This document shows, piece by piece, positions 24,410 through 36,400 of a DNA stretch of 64,000 nt. The notes under the pieces were generated by a model. It searched no databases. It was not told the DNA's origin and saw only the letters and a list, made by a program, of their open reading frames with translations. The translations under genes were made by a program, and so were the position numbers. Numbering within the stretch: position 1 is the first letter of the stretch; every line of letters starts with the position of its first letter. Location: positions 186,001-250,000 of the forward strand of contig JAVSML010000998.1 in assembly GCA_038503035.1 (NCBI GenBank), in the 5' to 3' direction. The stretch is from Crocodylus rhombifer. Lineage: Eukaryota > Chordata > Crocodylia > Crocodylidae.

Positions 24410-26900
24410 AACTCCTGCATACTATTAGTTTTTATTTTCTGAATACTGCCAGAATTTTGGCTGCTGCAGGCTGAAATGCTCTCTGGAAATGGATGAAAGT
24501 TTTGATTGCAGGAATCTTTTAAAAATAGAGATGATCAATAATGTTAGTGCTATAGAGCTACAGTATCACTATCAAAAACACATGAACTTCCTGACAGATG
24601 TGCATGCTATTGCCATGTGTTTCACTAACATTCAAACTGTTTGTTTTATTAATACAATTCCTCTTTATAACTTTTCCTTCTATGTACTGGCAGAGTTGAA
24701 ATACACTAGGACACACTAATTAAAAGAATGTACTGTATCTTACTGGTATGAAAGGTAGCCTCTGTTGCAGGTTCTCTCCTCTGCAGGAACCTTCTCTTGC
24801 TGAGAGGGATTCAGGAATTCCAGCTTCCTGATTTTGAGAGGGAGCTCTGGTTCTGATGAGATCTTTTGCATTAAGAGAACTCCATGTTAGTAATTTGTGG
24901 CTTGTTTATGATCTCTTTATGCCAAATAAATGATGTAGAGTGGCTCTGAGTTGATTTGTGGATCTTGTCCATTATTATGTGCATTAAAAAGAAATCACTG
25001 CAATATGTTGAAGACTTAATGAGGTATATTTATGCTTATTAGACTAGTACTTATTGGGGCCAGCCAGTACATGGACATTAACTGAGTATGAGGACATTCA
25101 TTGAGAGGCATAAGGCCTTCTGCATGCCACAAAGAAGTCCCAAGTCATAAACAGAGTAAAATAGAGTATCAGTAGCTGCTAACTCTGCCTATGGACTGAA
25201 TTACAGGCCTTCAACCTGTTCTTGGATGAGACTAATGAACTTTAACCCCTTACCCAAGGCAAGGCCTTGGGTAAAGCTTGATTATCCAGACTGTTTGTGA
25301 GAGTGGTGAATTTCACATCTAGAACTAAATGGGGATGAAGACTCTGGGGAAACTCCAAAATGCTGGAGGTAGAAAATGCTGACTTTCTTTCAGTTGGAAA
25401 GATCTGACACGTTGTGATGGTGCTTCAGCCTAGAGATTCTGAAAATAAAGCCTAGAACCCATCCAGAAATTAGGTTCCAATTACAGAGATTTGTGAGTAG
25501 GATCTAGGTATGGGAAATCCCTTCACACTACCTTTCAATCACCTCCCCACACATCATGGCAGCAGAGTTGCCTTGTGACATATACTGCTGTTATCCTACG
25601 GGTTGAACAGAATTGAACATCACAGCTGTCCTTCATTTAAGGTTATTATAAGATGCAGTTAAACTAGGATTGGCAAGTCAATTGGCTGGTCAAATATTGT
25701 CAATTGACTGGTCAACTGACTACATATTTTTTGACACTCAAAGATTACAGTAATTTTACCAAAAAAAACCCTCTCCTTTTTTGTAGTTTTCTTGACAGAA
25801 GTTAGATATTTTATTGTTTTTGACACATTTCTTAATGGAAAATTTGCACTTTTTCTGTATTATTTGCACCTATTGGCAGTATTTTACAATTTTTGACTGC
25901 TCCTTGACCGATCAATTGACTGAGCTTTATTTGACTGGTTAAATACCCACTCTAAGTTAAACTTATTTTTGGGGTGGGTTAAACTCAACCAATTGGAGTC
26001 ACTATCCAAACAGGGCACATGCAAAGGCAGTCAGAAACTGCATGGATATGGAGAGAGAAATTTCACTCAATGAACTGTCTCCACTATCAATTTATCTTCT
26101 TAACAGAAACAACTAGCAAGAGCCCAAATATTAGTTAGCTGCCCACATCAGACAGGATAATGTTGCAGGGATAGCCACGGCTATGCTTATTCTCATCTCC
26201 TCAAAAAAGGACTGAAACCTGCAAGAGGAGTCAGTGCTTCTTAGCATTAGTGTGCTTTTACAGAAGGACAGAGTTGTGACAGGGAAGTTCTGCACCCTGG
26301 GCAACAGCAGCACACAAGGCAGTGGTAGCACCCAGGTTGACAGCAGTAGTGGTAATGGGCAGCTGCAGCAGCTATTTTTTGCACCCTGCCCCAGGTAGCG
26401 CCCAGGACTGCTGTCCCTACTGTAGAAGTACAGTTCCTGATTACACTCTACCTACTTATGTGCCAAAACTGGGATCCTTCAAAATATTCGCAACAATTGC
26501 TTTCAATCATAGCAGAAATGAAGAGTGATTCCAGAGGGATGACCAAGAGAGGCATCGTTGGTGTATTTACAGGTTTGGAGCATGCATATGCATGAATGGG
26601 GCATGCTCAAAATCTGTCCATACAAAGTACCCATGGTATAGATGCACCCCATGAGACTTACAGTCTCTTACCTGGGAAATTTTACCAAGCTAGGAAGTAG
26701 TGTGCTATGAAAAGGAAGGCAGGGAGAAAAGGTTCTCTGCTAGTGGTTTATAAACCTTTTTCTTCTTTACTCAATTTCAGGCCAGACATAAAGGGTAGCA
26801 TCTGGATCTTAATTTTTCATTGACATGGTCTTAAAAGACATTTTGTACTATGAGTTTTGAATCAACTTCCAACATCTCTTGAAGCCTACAGACTCCCATA
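24410..26900. other. Unique-looking DNA, no firm feature
   Basis: AT-rich sequence with no recognised repeat family. A GC-richer patch at 26120-26420 has open frames without domains. No exon-like segment was found. Confidence 0.4.
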
Positions 26901-26919
26901 CATTTCATAAGGTACAAAG

Positions 26920-27260
26920 CAGCAGCATGTAGTGATGAAAGCACCGGATTAGAAATCAAGGATTCCATAGTCCTAAATCTAGCCTTGCTGTGTTATCTCA
27001 GCTGAGTTATTTAGCCCCATATTTTCAGCAACAGCCTCTAATGTTGCCTTTCTCAATTCATGTGGCCAAATGTCCTCTTAAAGTCCTCAAATGATCATGC
27101 AAAAATTGAAGCACCAAAATCTAGGGCTTTTGAAGATGTGAATTCTGTGCCTTGGTTTTCCATCTGAAAATTAAGAAGGTAACATTGACTTTACAGGATG
27201 CTGTTAGTATTAGGCATTAGAGTCTGTATAATGCTAAAAGGAATAAAGTGGTAAGTTTTA
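26920..27260 (-). repeat. MIR-type SINE relic
   Basis: On the plus strand the order is: AGCAGCATGTAGTGATGAAA, GCACCGGATTAGAAATCAAG, then GTGTTATCTCAGCTGAGTTA, and later TGCCTTGGTTTTCCATCTGA and ACAGGATGCTGTTAGTATTA. This is the antisense layout of a MIR/CORE-SINE, with a diverged, longer middle. The orientation is opposite to the copy at 52.9 kb. Confidence 0.6.
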
Positions 27261-28019
27261 TTTATTTATTGACTAAATTTATTATGAATGTAAAATGCCA
27301 TGCACTGAAGCTTTCCATTAAAGAGATCTCATGTAAGCGCCATTAGCTTGAAAACTGCCTATTATTCCAATACTTAAAATAATATGTTGAATATTCTTGC
27401 CATATTCAGTTATGAGAAGGAGAGACCTGAAACCTTCCTTTTATTTTGTTTTTGATATGATCTTTTCAGCTATAATGAGCTATAAAGTATGTTTCAATGG
27501 TTCTGCCACCTTGCTCTAAAGAATTAAGTTTCCAGCACGAATCTGTCCATGGATTACTTTTTCTCTCAGATTATATGTAAAACTAAGGTTTATAAATCTT
27601 TTTTAGAATATAGTTTCAGGTTTTTATTAATTTGCACCTGCAGTCAGCCATTGGTGCAGTCATGGTAAAAGCATTATCCTTATACCAGTAAAATTACTAA
27701 TGGATGTCAGAAAGCTTTTTTGAACAACTCTCTATCATTTGGAAGGGTTTTAAGATGCCCCCTCCTCTGCCACTTCCCCCTGCTTGTAACCGTGAGGTTT
27801 CAAGCATTATCTTTAAGTTTTATGAAGAGAAATACAAAAAAAGATTTAAGAGAGCACAATCATAATTTAATGAAAAACAAATGGAATTTGTTGGATCAAA
27901 GACAAAAGTTTCCTGAAAGGCATCAGGCATTTAATGATCTTTCTATTCACAGGCATAATTTTAATTGGCAAAGAAGTTTTCTAAGAAAAGGAACATTTAG
28001 ATATTAGAGTTCTAGAGAA

Positions 28020-28345
28020 GTACAGGGCTCCCCAGGCTGGAAGGGACCAGGGGAGGTCCAGACCTCTGCCTGAGGCAGGATCATCCATGTCCAAACCATC
28101 CCATACAAACCATAATCTGAACTCTACATAAGACTACTGTCAACGCTGACACAATATAGATCTAACACCCTGACCTGCCACAGGTAATGTAGGGGAACCA
28201 TGGCAGCCAACACCCTGCTTCTATGAAATGTCGGTCAATATATGCCACACACCCCCACTACAGGGAAAGGAAGAAAAACCCACAATCCATACCAATCTGA
28301 TCATGAAGCAAAATTCCTTCCTGACCCCAAATATGGTGATTGGTC
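28020..28345 (-). mobile_element. CR1-type LINE 3' fragment
   Basis: The plus strand begins GGCTGGAAGGGACCAGGGGA and continues with antisense CR1 3' sequence that includes AAATTCCTTCCTGACCCCAA near the right end. It ends just where the plus-strand CR1 begins, so two CR1 insertions abut in opposite orientation. Confidence 0.65.
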
Positions 28346-28359
28346 TAAGGGAGCGATTC

Positions 28360-30435
28360 TGAGTGGAGGGGTTAGAGGGGTTATTAGACCCTCTAGCCAG
28401 GAACCTCTGGCTTTTAATTTTGAAGATAATTTATATTGCAGAGACAATAAAATATTATACACAAAAGCCCTCATGGCTCACCAAAAGCATCCGAGAATGT
28501 CCCCTAGCTAAAAGGGAGGCATACATCCAATGGAAGGGAGGGGCCATCACCAGGGAGGACTATACTGCAGTTGCTCAGGGATACAGGGGGGCAGTCAGGA
28601 AGGCCAAGGTGGAGATGGAACTGGGACTAGCTACCCGGATCAAGGACAACAAGAAGGCCTTTTTTAAATACATAGGGGGCAAAAAGAAGGTACCAGGTAA
28701 CGTGGGGCCCTGCAAGACATGCTAGGAAATCTGGTCATCACACCAGACAACAAAGCTAACCTATTTAATGACTTCTTTGCCTCCATTTTCTTGAGCAGGT
28801 ATTGGATCAGCCTCCCCCGGTCCCCCCCTCAGGCACCAGGGGAGGTGCACCTAGGCCAAGGGTCAATGAGGATCTAGTCAGGTAACTTCTGGAGGGACTG
28901 GATGTATTCACATCAGCTGGTCCAGAAGATCTCCACCTTAGAGTACTGAGGGAATTAGCTGAGGTCATTGCGGGACCCCTGGTACGGCTTTACGAGCACT
29001 TGTGGTGCTCTGGTGTGGTGCCAGAGGACTGGAAGGGGCCAATGTAGTTCCCATCTTCAAAAAGGGGAGGAAGGATGACCTGGGAAAATATAGGCCAGTT
29101 AGTCCTACCTCAATCCTGGGCAAGCTTTTTGAGAAAATTATTCTGGCACATGTCCATGAGGGACCAGCAGGGGAGATTATGCTTAGGGGCAATCAACACT
29201 GGTTCATTAACGGCAGGTCCTGTCAGACCAACCTGGTGGCCTTTTATGACCAGATCATCAAATCCTTAGATGCAGGGGTAGCAGTGGACATGGTCTTTCT
29301 GGACTTCCAGAAGGCCTTCGACACTGTCTCTTACCCCATTCTCATTAAGAAACTGGGGGACTGTGGGGTCGACACCTACACATCAAATGGGTCACCAACT
29401 GGCTGGAGGGCCACACCCAGAGAGTGGTGGTAGATGGGTCATTTTTGACTTGGAAGGATGTGGGCAGTGGGGTTCCACAGGGCTTGGTCCTCAGGCCCTC
29501 ATTGTTCAACATCTTCATCAGTTACTTGGACGAGGGGGTAAAAAGCACCCTGTTCAAATTTGCTGACGACACTAAGATGGATAAGGGGGATGTGGGCATG
29601 CTAGAAAGGAGGAATAGGCTGCAATTAGACCTAGACAAGTTACAGGGGTGGGCGGATGTGAATAGGATGGGATTCAACACTGACAAGTGCAAGGTGATGC
29701 ACCTGGGGAGGAAGAACCAGCAGCATACATACAGGCCCTCTTGTCAGTGCAGAGGCAGAAAAGGATCTTGGAGTCATCATTGATGCCAAGATGAACATGG
29801 GCCAGCAGTGTGGGGATGCAGTCAGGAAGGCCAACCATACCTTGTCATGCATCCACAGATGTATCTCAAGCAGGTCCAAGGAGGTGATACTCCCGCTCTA
29901 TGTGACAATGGTCAGACCACTGTGTCCAGTTCTGGACGCTGCACTTCAGGAGGGATGTGGACAACACGGAGAGGGTCCAGAAGAGGGCCACTCGCATGAT
30001 CAGGGGGCAGCAGGGCAGGCCTTACGAGGAGAGGCTGAGGGACCTGACCCTGTTCAGCCTTCAGAAGAGAAGGCTGAGGGGGGATCTTGTGGCCTGTTAC
30101 AAACTGGTCAGAGGGGACCAGCAGGCATTTGGGGAGTCCCTGTTCCCCCGAGCGCTACCAGGAGTGACTAGAAATAACGGTCACAAGCTGGCAGAGGGTA
30201 GATTCAGATTACACATCAGGAGGTGCTACTTCACTGTCAGGGAGGCTCAGATCTGGAACCAACTTCCAAGTGAAGTAGTGCTGGTTTCTATCTTGGGGGT
30301 CTTTAAGACAACACTAGACAAACACCTTGCTGGGGTCGTTTGACCCCAGTACTCTTTCCTGCCATGGCAAGGGGTCAGACTTGATGATCTGCTCAGGTCC
30401 CTTCCAACCCTACAAACTATGAAACTATGAAATAT
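28360..30435 (+). mobile_element. CR1 LINE, 5'-truncated, best-preserved copy
   Basis: About 2.1 kb from just before the reverse-transcriptase domain to the 3' end. The 3' end carries CCCTTCCAACCCTACAAACT followed by the short ATGAAACT repeat that typifies CR1 termini. The endonuclease domain and ORF1 are missing because of 5' truncation. Sequence identity to the CR1 protein pattern is higher than in the other copies here, so it is probably among the younger insertions. Confidence 0.93.
28363..30343 (+). pseudogene. Broken CR1 ORF2 reverse transcriptase
   Basis: The reverse transcriptase of the CR1 retrotransposon copies its own RNA into the genome by target-primed reverse transcription. Its pieces are recognisable here in order but in different frames. 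28363-28725 holds the pre-RT segment (AKREAYIQWKGG, then KDNKKAFFKYIGGKKK). 29002-29433 holds the palm start (PIFKKGRKDDLGKYRPVS and FLDFQKAFDTVS, whose first D is a catalytic residue). 29424-29783 holds GSGVPQGLVLRPSLFNIF and the catalytic FADDTK at about 29559-29576. 29957-30343 holds the thumb and C-terminus (NTERVQKRATRMIRGQQG, LFSLQKRRLRGDLVACYK). At least three frameshifts and several stops separate them, and the N-terminal endonuclease is absent. It cannot make an active protein. The individual motifs are clear, and no alternative family fits as well. Confidence 0.9.
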
Positions 30436-30705
30436 TAAATGTTTTTTCTACGTACCTTGAGGTATGGTATGGTACGTATACCTGTACAGTAAACTATCTA
30501 ATACTGTCTGTTTTTAACTCCACTGTAAAGTGACAGGAAGCTTTTGGATTAATTCAAATTATTAATCATAACCATTTTAGACATCTTCACCTCCTGCCAA
30601 ATAAAAAACCATAACTGCAATACTTCTACAATGAATTGATATGAAAACAAATCTGTATCCCTGGTAAAGTTTTTATTTATATTCTATTCAGTGATCCATA
30701 ACTGG

Positions 30706-31474
30706 TAGGGCTGCACGAATCTTTGGTCACTGATTTGATTCAGTGGAAACTCAGCCCGATTCAGCAGCCCAATCTCCAAATCTGAATCAAATCAGGACAC
30801 CCTGTAATCTCTCTGAATTGAAGTGAGATTCGGAAATCAATTCGGAAAGATTAGATGATTTAGATACAGACACAGCTTTATATGTTTTTTCTACATACCT
30901 CAAGGTACCAGATGGCTCATGAAACCTAAGATGGGGGGGAGGATGGAGTGTCCCAGAGGAGTGTGGTGGGGGACTTTCCAGAGCGCTTGGCTGCAGACTT
31001 CTGGTCCGCTTCTGGGTCTGCCACAGAGCACAAGGGGGAGCCCCACCCCACTCTCCAGCTTGGGTACTAGTGCCTCCTGGGTCTGGGGGGACGCCCAAGG
31101 TCCCCTCATGGCTGATAGCCAAGCTGGGGGGGTGGGAGAGTCCCCTGTGCACTTGGTGGCAGACCTGGAAGTGGACCAGAACTACTTCTGGTCTACTTCT
31201 GGGTCCACCGCCAAGCACATGCTCCTTTTGGGACACTCCATCCACTCCACCACCACAGCTTTCATGACCTAAACCTGGTACCTCGAGGTATGTAGAAACA
31301 ACATTTAAAGCTGTGTCTATGCCCGAATCACTGATTCTCTAAATCAGCATCAAATTTTCAGTTTTGGATTCGGCTGAATTGAATCGGGACAGTGATCTGA
31401 ATCAACAAATCAAATCACTGTCCACCAATTCGAGCCAAATCCGAATTGAATACGGCCCACTTCACACATTCCTA
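30706..31474. mobile_element. Foldback hAT-like element (769 bp)
   Basis: The ends are TAGGGCTGCACGAATC at the left and, in reverse complement, TAGGAATGTGTGAAG at the right. These resemble hAT termini. ATAACTG occurs directly outside both ends (30698-30704 and 31475-31481). With one more base the duplications agree at seven of eight positions, the hAT length. Long inner arms (30864-30910 and 31276-31320) are inverted copies of a segment that includes TTTCTACATACCTCRAGGTA. The centre (30912-31270) is GC-rich with no transposase. It is non-autonomous. Confidence 0.75.
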
Positions 31475-31655
31475 ATAACTGTTTTTTCTACATGGCTATA
31501 ATAACTATCTAGTGATGATTAAGAAAGGCATGACATGCAAATGATATATAATTGAATGTTATACTTCCTTTGTCTCATTACAGACCACATTAGAATCTGA
31601 TTGGTCAAGTTAAATATCTATGAATTGCTAGTCAAGATAGTATTGACATCCTAAC

Positions 31656-32164
31656 TGGGCATGTCTACACTAGATGTTTGCTGTGCAGTAAATGTCTTGG
31701 CATCTACACATATGCCCTATTAGGCTCAAGTAAACTAATTTACTCCACAACAGGATAGTACTTGTAAATATAAGTACTATCCTGCTGCAGAGTAAAAAAC
31801 TCTGCAGAAGCGAATGTGTAGATGCTGAAGTGGCTGGCTAGGGCACAAGGGTGCTTCAGTGCAGGGGCTGCCTGTTGACTAGCCCCATGCCGATACTCCC
31901 TCATGCCCCAGCCAGCCTATTGGCAGCACATTGAGCTCGGGGGAGCAGCTCTGGGTTGGCAGGCTGACCCCTAGAGCTCCCTGCCAGTTGAGGTTGCTTT
32001 GTTCTGGCTCCACATGCTGCACATGAATAAACTGCAGAGCTTATTGCTCCAGAGTTATTTGTTCGTGGGCACAAATTCAAATTGCATGCCTGGGAGCAAT
32101 AAACTCTGGAGCATTAAGCTCTGTAGTTTATTCGTGCACCTTAATTGCATGTGTAGACGCATCC
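31656..32164. mobile_element. MITE with GGGCATGTCTACAC ends
   Basis: The left terminus is GGGCATGTCTACACTAG and the right terminus is GCATGTGTAGACGCATCC, its diverged inverse. ACT flanks both sides (31653-31655 and 32165-32167), a possible 3-bp target duplication. Near the right end, arms at about 32025-32060 and 32098-32133 form a long imperfect hairpin built on AATAAACT and AGAGCTT. No coding capacity is present. The element belongs to the same family as those at 35.26 and 56.58 kb. Confidence 0.65.
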
Positions 32165-32454
32165 ACTATATGCCATCAACTTCACTGTCAATCAAAAATG
32201 TTATACATAGGACTACTAGCCAGTAAAGAAAATCCTGTAATAAACAACTGAGCCAGTTACTGGGGTTTCTAAACCCTAGCTATCCAAAACTTTCCATAGC
32301 TAAATGTATGGCCAAATCACATTCCATCTTCTGATTTTAATTATACATAGCTAAGGGCAACACCCAATTTTCTGTTAATACTATCCAAAATTAAAAGTAA
32401 CTTCAGTTGGATCAGTTGTATTATATCAAACAAAACTGTTGAGAAAGTAGTACC

Positions 32455-33380
32455 TGTCGCGCCCCTAATGCTGGTGCACCCTTGAACCGCGAGCCTGGGT
32501 CGACACGACCGGCTTGGCGCGAGGAGGGATTTATGACCGGAAAGGTGGGGTTAATGGCAGGAGTCAGATGATTTAAGGCATGGTGGTTACACAAAAAGTT
32601 TATTTTACTTACGCTACTGATGGCTTGCAACGTAGGCAGAGGAGTTGATTTATTCAGTTACAGCATGCAGATATCATGTTAACCAGCAATTACAGGATGG
32701 GTAATAACCTTGCTTGTTACAGATTTTGAGCGATTCACATAAGTCGTTGCAGTCTGCAGATTACCGAGAGCTCTTGATAAGAAAGATAATGACAGAGATA
32801 GACGGGCTGGCAAGACGGGGGTATGCCAGAAAGATACATAGGCAGAGAGATAATATTTGTGCACGATCTGTTCTTTTTGAGTGTATACACAGTTCTCTGC
32901 TTTGGGCGGAAGTTCTTTCAAAGTTATACTTGGCAAAAGTGACCATTTACTATACACCAGGCATGAATAATTAATGGGTTGGCACTTGTACTCTCTTTGT
33001 TTGCTCAAATTTCAGAAAAGGGGGGGTTATTTTTACTTGGGTGGTACTGGTCCTGTTTGGTCACAGGATGGCGCGCATAGTATATTACTTTAATTTTGCA
33101 ATTTCTTCAAAGACAGCTAATTTGGTATCTTGTTACCAGGTTACAGTATCTTTCTTGATGTCATAGCCCTTGAGTTATGTACAATTCAAGTTTGGCTTCT
33201 CTTTCTCATATGGGAGACTCAAGTGATTAGAAATGAGGCACAGACAGGGGTGTGTATATGCAGCACTGTTAATACAAAGGGATAAATTACAATTACAGAG
33301 TTTGTTGTGTTAGCTTCTGACCTTTTGCCATCTGACCTTTTGCCATCGGCATCTGAAATCAAAGACCTTGATCTTTGACA
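32455..33380 (-). mobile_element. Solo LTR of an endogenous retrovirus (926 bp)
   Basis: The segment starts TGTCGCGCCC and ends CTTTGACA, so TGTC...GACA forms the LTR boundary. GTACC flanks it exactly on both sides (32450-32454 and 33381-33385), a 5-bp target duplication. On the minus strand AATAAA signals occur towards the lower-coordinate end (about 32600 and 32650), as expected for R/U5 of a minus-strand LTR. No gag, pol or env sequence is next to it, so it is a solo LTR left after recombination. Short open frames within it (such as 32679-33008 minus) are not genes. Confidence 0.9.
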
Positions 33381-33409
33381 GTACCCAGCCTTTTGATTTA
33401 TATTTCTAC

Positions 33410-34294
33410 TGCACATCCCCATGAGCGCACATGTGTGGTTTGCAGTGCCTCACATCCATTTGTGGTGCCGCCAACCACACACAATGCATGTGCACATGTT
33501 GACTCCACTGCTAATTTGCAGCATGGCAGGGTTTTTTTGACATGGGGAGACTCTCATGTAAAAAACAAAAACAAAGCGCTGCTAAACAATGTGGCGTGGG
33601 TCAGGTGGCAGCAGTGTGTGCCACCAGAAAGGGAGCTTGGCCAGCCAGAGTCAGTCTCTGGATGCCATCCAGGCACCACTGCTGCCCTGGGACGCCCCCC
33701 ATTAAGGATGCTGGAGCCAGCCCAGGTACTGAACCTAGCCTCCCCTACTGCAGCTGGGGTAATTTGCCATACACCTACCAGCTAGCCCCAAGCACCTATG
33801 TGCCCCTGCCAGCCCCTCTGCAGTACATTGAGCTCAGCTGGAAAAGCCCTCAGCTGGCAGGCTGACCTTCTGGGCCTCATGTCAACTGTGGCTGCTACCT
33901 GGTTCAGTGTGCTGCCATCCAGGGGCATGGGCAGATGCACTCCTAGCAGCAGTAAACTTCAGAGTGATAAGTTCTGAAGCTCATAGGCAATGTGTGAAGG
34001 AGCAAGGGTGGGGGGACACATGCCCCCCCTGAGATTGGCTCTTGTTAGCTGGGGACTGCAGGGTGACAGCAAGTGCCCCCCCGAGAATGTGGGGGTGCCA
34101 AGAGAAGTGCTAGTGGCACTTCTGGGTTTGTCGATGGCAGTTCTGGTGTGCCACTGGTACTTCTGCAATTGGCTGCTGGAGGACCCCTGCCCCCAGGCAG
34201 CGTTTAGCCACTGGGAGACCCCTAGGAACAGAAGGCACCAGTCGCCCATGCCGGAGCTTATTGCTGCATGTTAATGGGCATGTGTAGATGCACC
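33410..34294. repeat. MITE-like block with GTGTAGATGCACC end
   Basis: The right end reads GGGCATGTGTAGATGCACC, matching the terminus of the family at 31656 and 35259. The left end is less clear (GCGCACATGTGTGGTTTGCA near 33424). The interior is GC-rich. No target duplication or transposase was found. It may be a larger or composite member of that family. Confidence 0.4.
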
Positions 34295-34359
34295 TTGGAG
34301 GAAAACAGGAAATTCTCTGTATAAACACAAGAGTGTTAAAAAACATTCATTGGACTCTG

Positions 34360-34400
34360 CTTAGGTTTAGGTGGCTTACTTGAAGCTGCCTAAACCTAAG
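34360..34400. repeat. 12-bp perfect hairpin
   Basis: CTTAGGTTTAGG (34360-34371) is exactly complementary to CCTAAACCTAAG (34389-34400), with a 17-base loop. It sits at the left of a GC-mixed, MITE-like block that runs to about 34850. Confidence 0.85.
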
Positions 34401-34724
34401 CTGGGAGTGGGGCATGCAGGCATTCACTCCTGCTGAGATTAGCACAGACACCGAAAAGGTAAGTAACTCTGGTAGGTGGATGCGCTGGTGGGATTGGAGG
34501 GTGCGAGGAGGGGCAAGGGGGGGTGGTAGGTCTGTGAGGTAGGGGGTAGTTTGGGGATGAGTAAGCAGGGCACTAAAAATAGCCCAGTTAGGGTCAGGGT
34601 AGAGGTAGGAAGAGAACAACCCTGGGGCTGGGGTGAGTGGCTGGTCTCTGGGGCTGTACTGTGAATGCATACAGGCATTTGCTAGACCCAATTAACCCAT
34701 TTTAGATCAGGTTAACTCATGTTG

Positions 34725-34766
34725 ATCTAAAGTTAGTTCCCTTCTTCAGAAGCACTAACTTTAGAT
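34725..34766. repeat. 13-bp perfect hairpin
   Basis: ATCTAAAGTTAGT (34725-34737) pairs exactly with ACTAACTTTAGAT (34754-34766) across a 16-base loop. GAATGC...GGCAT segments repeat in both orientations around it (about 34408, 34660 and 34815), so 34360-34850 is probably one foldback element. Confidence 0.8.
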
Positions 34767-35258
34767 AAGGCACTTTTTTTTTTGCGGGGGTGGGGGGGCA
34801 ATTTAAGCTCTCTGAATGCCTGCACACCTGGGTATTTAAAGCTTGTACATACCCAAAGAAATCCCACAGACCATGGACACACTGTAGATGACCTTCCCCA
34901 CTATAATCTTTTTTCTAGAAAAAGTGGAAGTAGGCTGCCCATCATCATCTTCCAAGACTTCCTTACTGCCAGATGAAATGTAGAGTCTCCAGCTGCTATT
35001 CCCTGCTAGAAGAAAAAGGCAGCTTTTAAATTTACTTTGCTCTTGTTTTTGACCTTGCCTGTACCTATTGATATAGATTCACTAAGTCTCCAGTGCAGAG
35101 GTGCATACTTTTTAAACACATGCTATTTAATATTTATTGTGTAGCTACTGAATAATTTAAATACCAAGGGGCAGACTGTCCAACTCCTACTTATGCTGAA
35201 TAGCCTTATACTCCTCTATCATTTCCCTTGACTACTCAAAGAACAAGATATTACTCAG

Positions 35259-35696
35259 TGGCCACATCTACACATGTGCTTAACTGCAGAGTAGACTGAT
35301 TAGCTGCAGAGTAAAGGGTCACTGTCTGTGCATGCGATGGTATTAGGCTGCACTAAACTAATTAATATTGCAATAAAATAGTACTGATGAGTACCTCATG
35401 ATAGGGTAATTTACTGTGATTATATGTATGTGTAGATGCTGACCATGGGTGCAGATTATATCTGGTCAGCCCAGCCAGCCAGGGGCCAGATTCCTGCTTG
35501 CCACCTAGTCACACAGCTCTGCACTTTCAGCCAGCCCTGATGCCTGTGCCCCCTGCCAGCCCAGGCCTCCTCTACCCTGGCGCAGATCGCTGCTGTCCCA
35601 GATACACATGTAGATGCTGCACATGAGATTAGATTACTCTGGCTCAAACTCCTCCCGAGTTTGTTGTTTCACAGTAATTGCACATGTAGATGCACC
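35259..35696. mobile_element. MITE with GGCCACATCTACAC ends
   Basis: The left terminus TGGCCACATCTACACATG is matched in inverse by CATGTAGATGCACC at the right. CAG lies next to both ends and may be a 3-bp duplication. The interior shares GTGTAGATGCTGA with the element at 31656. It is non-coding. The open frame at 35456-35647 on the minus strand is not supported. Confidence 0.55.
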
Positions 35697-35719
35697 CAGG
35701 GTGAGTAAAATGTGGAAAA

Positions 35720-36400
35720 ATCCAATTGTAATTGGGCTTACTCATATATTCATGACCCATTTGTACCTTTTGAAAATATATATGCAATATCATGTTCACC
35801 ATTGCATAACTATTTAATTCCCTATTTATTAAACAGCTCAGTTTAATTGCTAGGGAAACACTGCATCATACAGAACTGAAAGAATAACGATATGAGATTT
35901 AACGAGATCAGCATGTCATTTTAAAGAAATATAATATGTTCTAACTGTGCAATACATGTGGTGTTTAACATGGCTGGTTATGAAGATGTCTTGCTGAAAT
36001 AATGTTTCTAGGAAGCAGCTATCATTTGAAATTTAGTTTAAATTTAGTTTTAAATATCACTTTCATCATGTGCGTACCTGCCTTTTGCAACCCCTTTTGC
36101 AAAACCTGACAAATAGATTTAGGCCCTTAACTCCTAAAAAAAAATCAATAGGAATTAGATGCTCAAATACTTTTGAGGATGTGGGTGTCAATAATATCAT
36201 GGGGAAACAAAACATATTATACAGGTGAAAGCAGAATTTGCTCCTTGGACTCTAATAATGCAAACACGTAGACATGAATAGCTTTACACACACTTGAATA
36301 GTCCTATTGGATTCAATGTGCTATTTACATGTATAAAATAATTTGTTGGACAGTTTGGTGTCTTGAATCAGTACTGTCTAATGAACTTATCTAATTGTGG
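35720..36400. other. AT-rich DNA, no feature seen
   Basis: Nothing recognisable on either strand. Confidence 0.45.

Noticed and set aside
28020..30435. 5' inversion (twin priming) of a single CR1
   Set aside because: The minus-strand piece is CR1 3'-end sequence, whereas an inverted 5' part of the same copy should be upstream ORF2 sequence.
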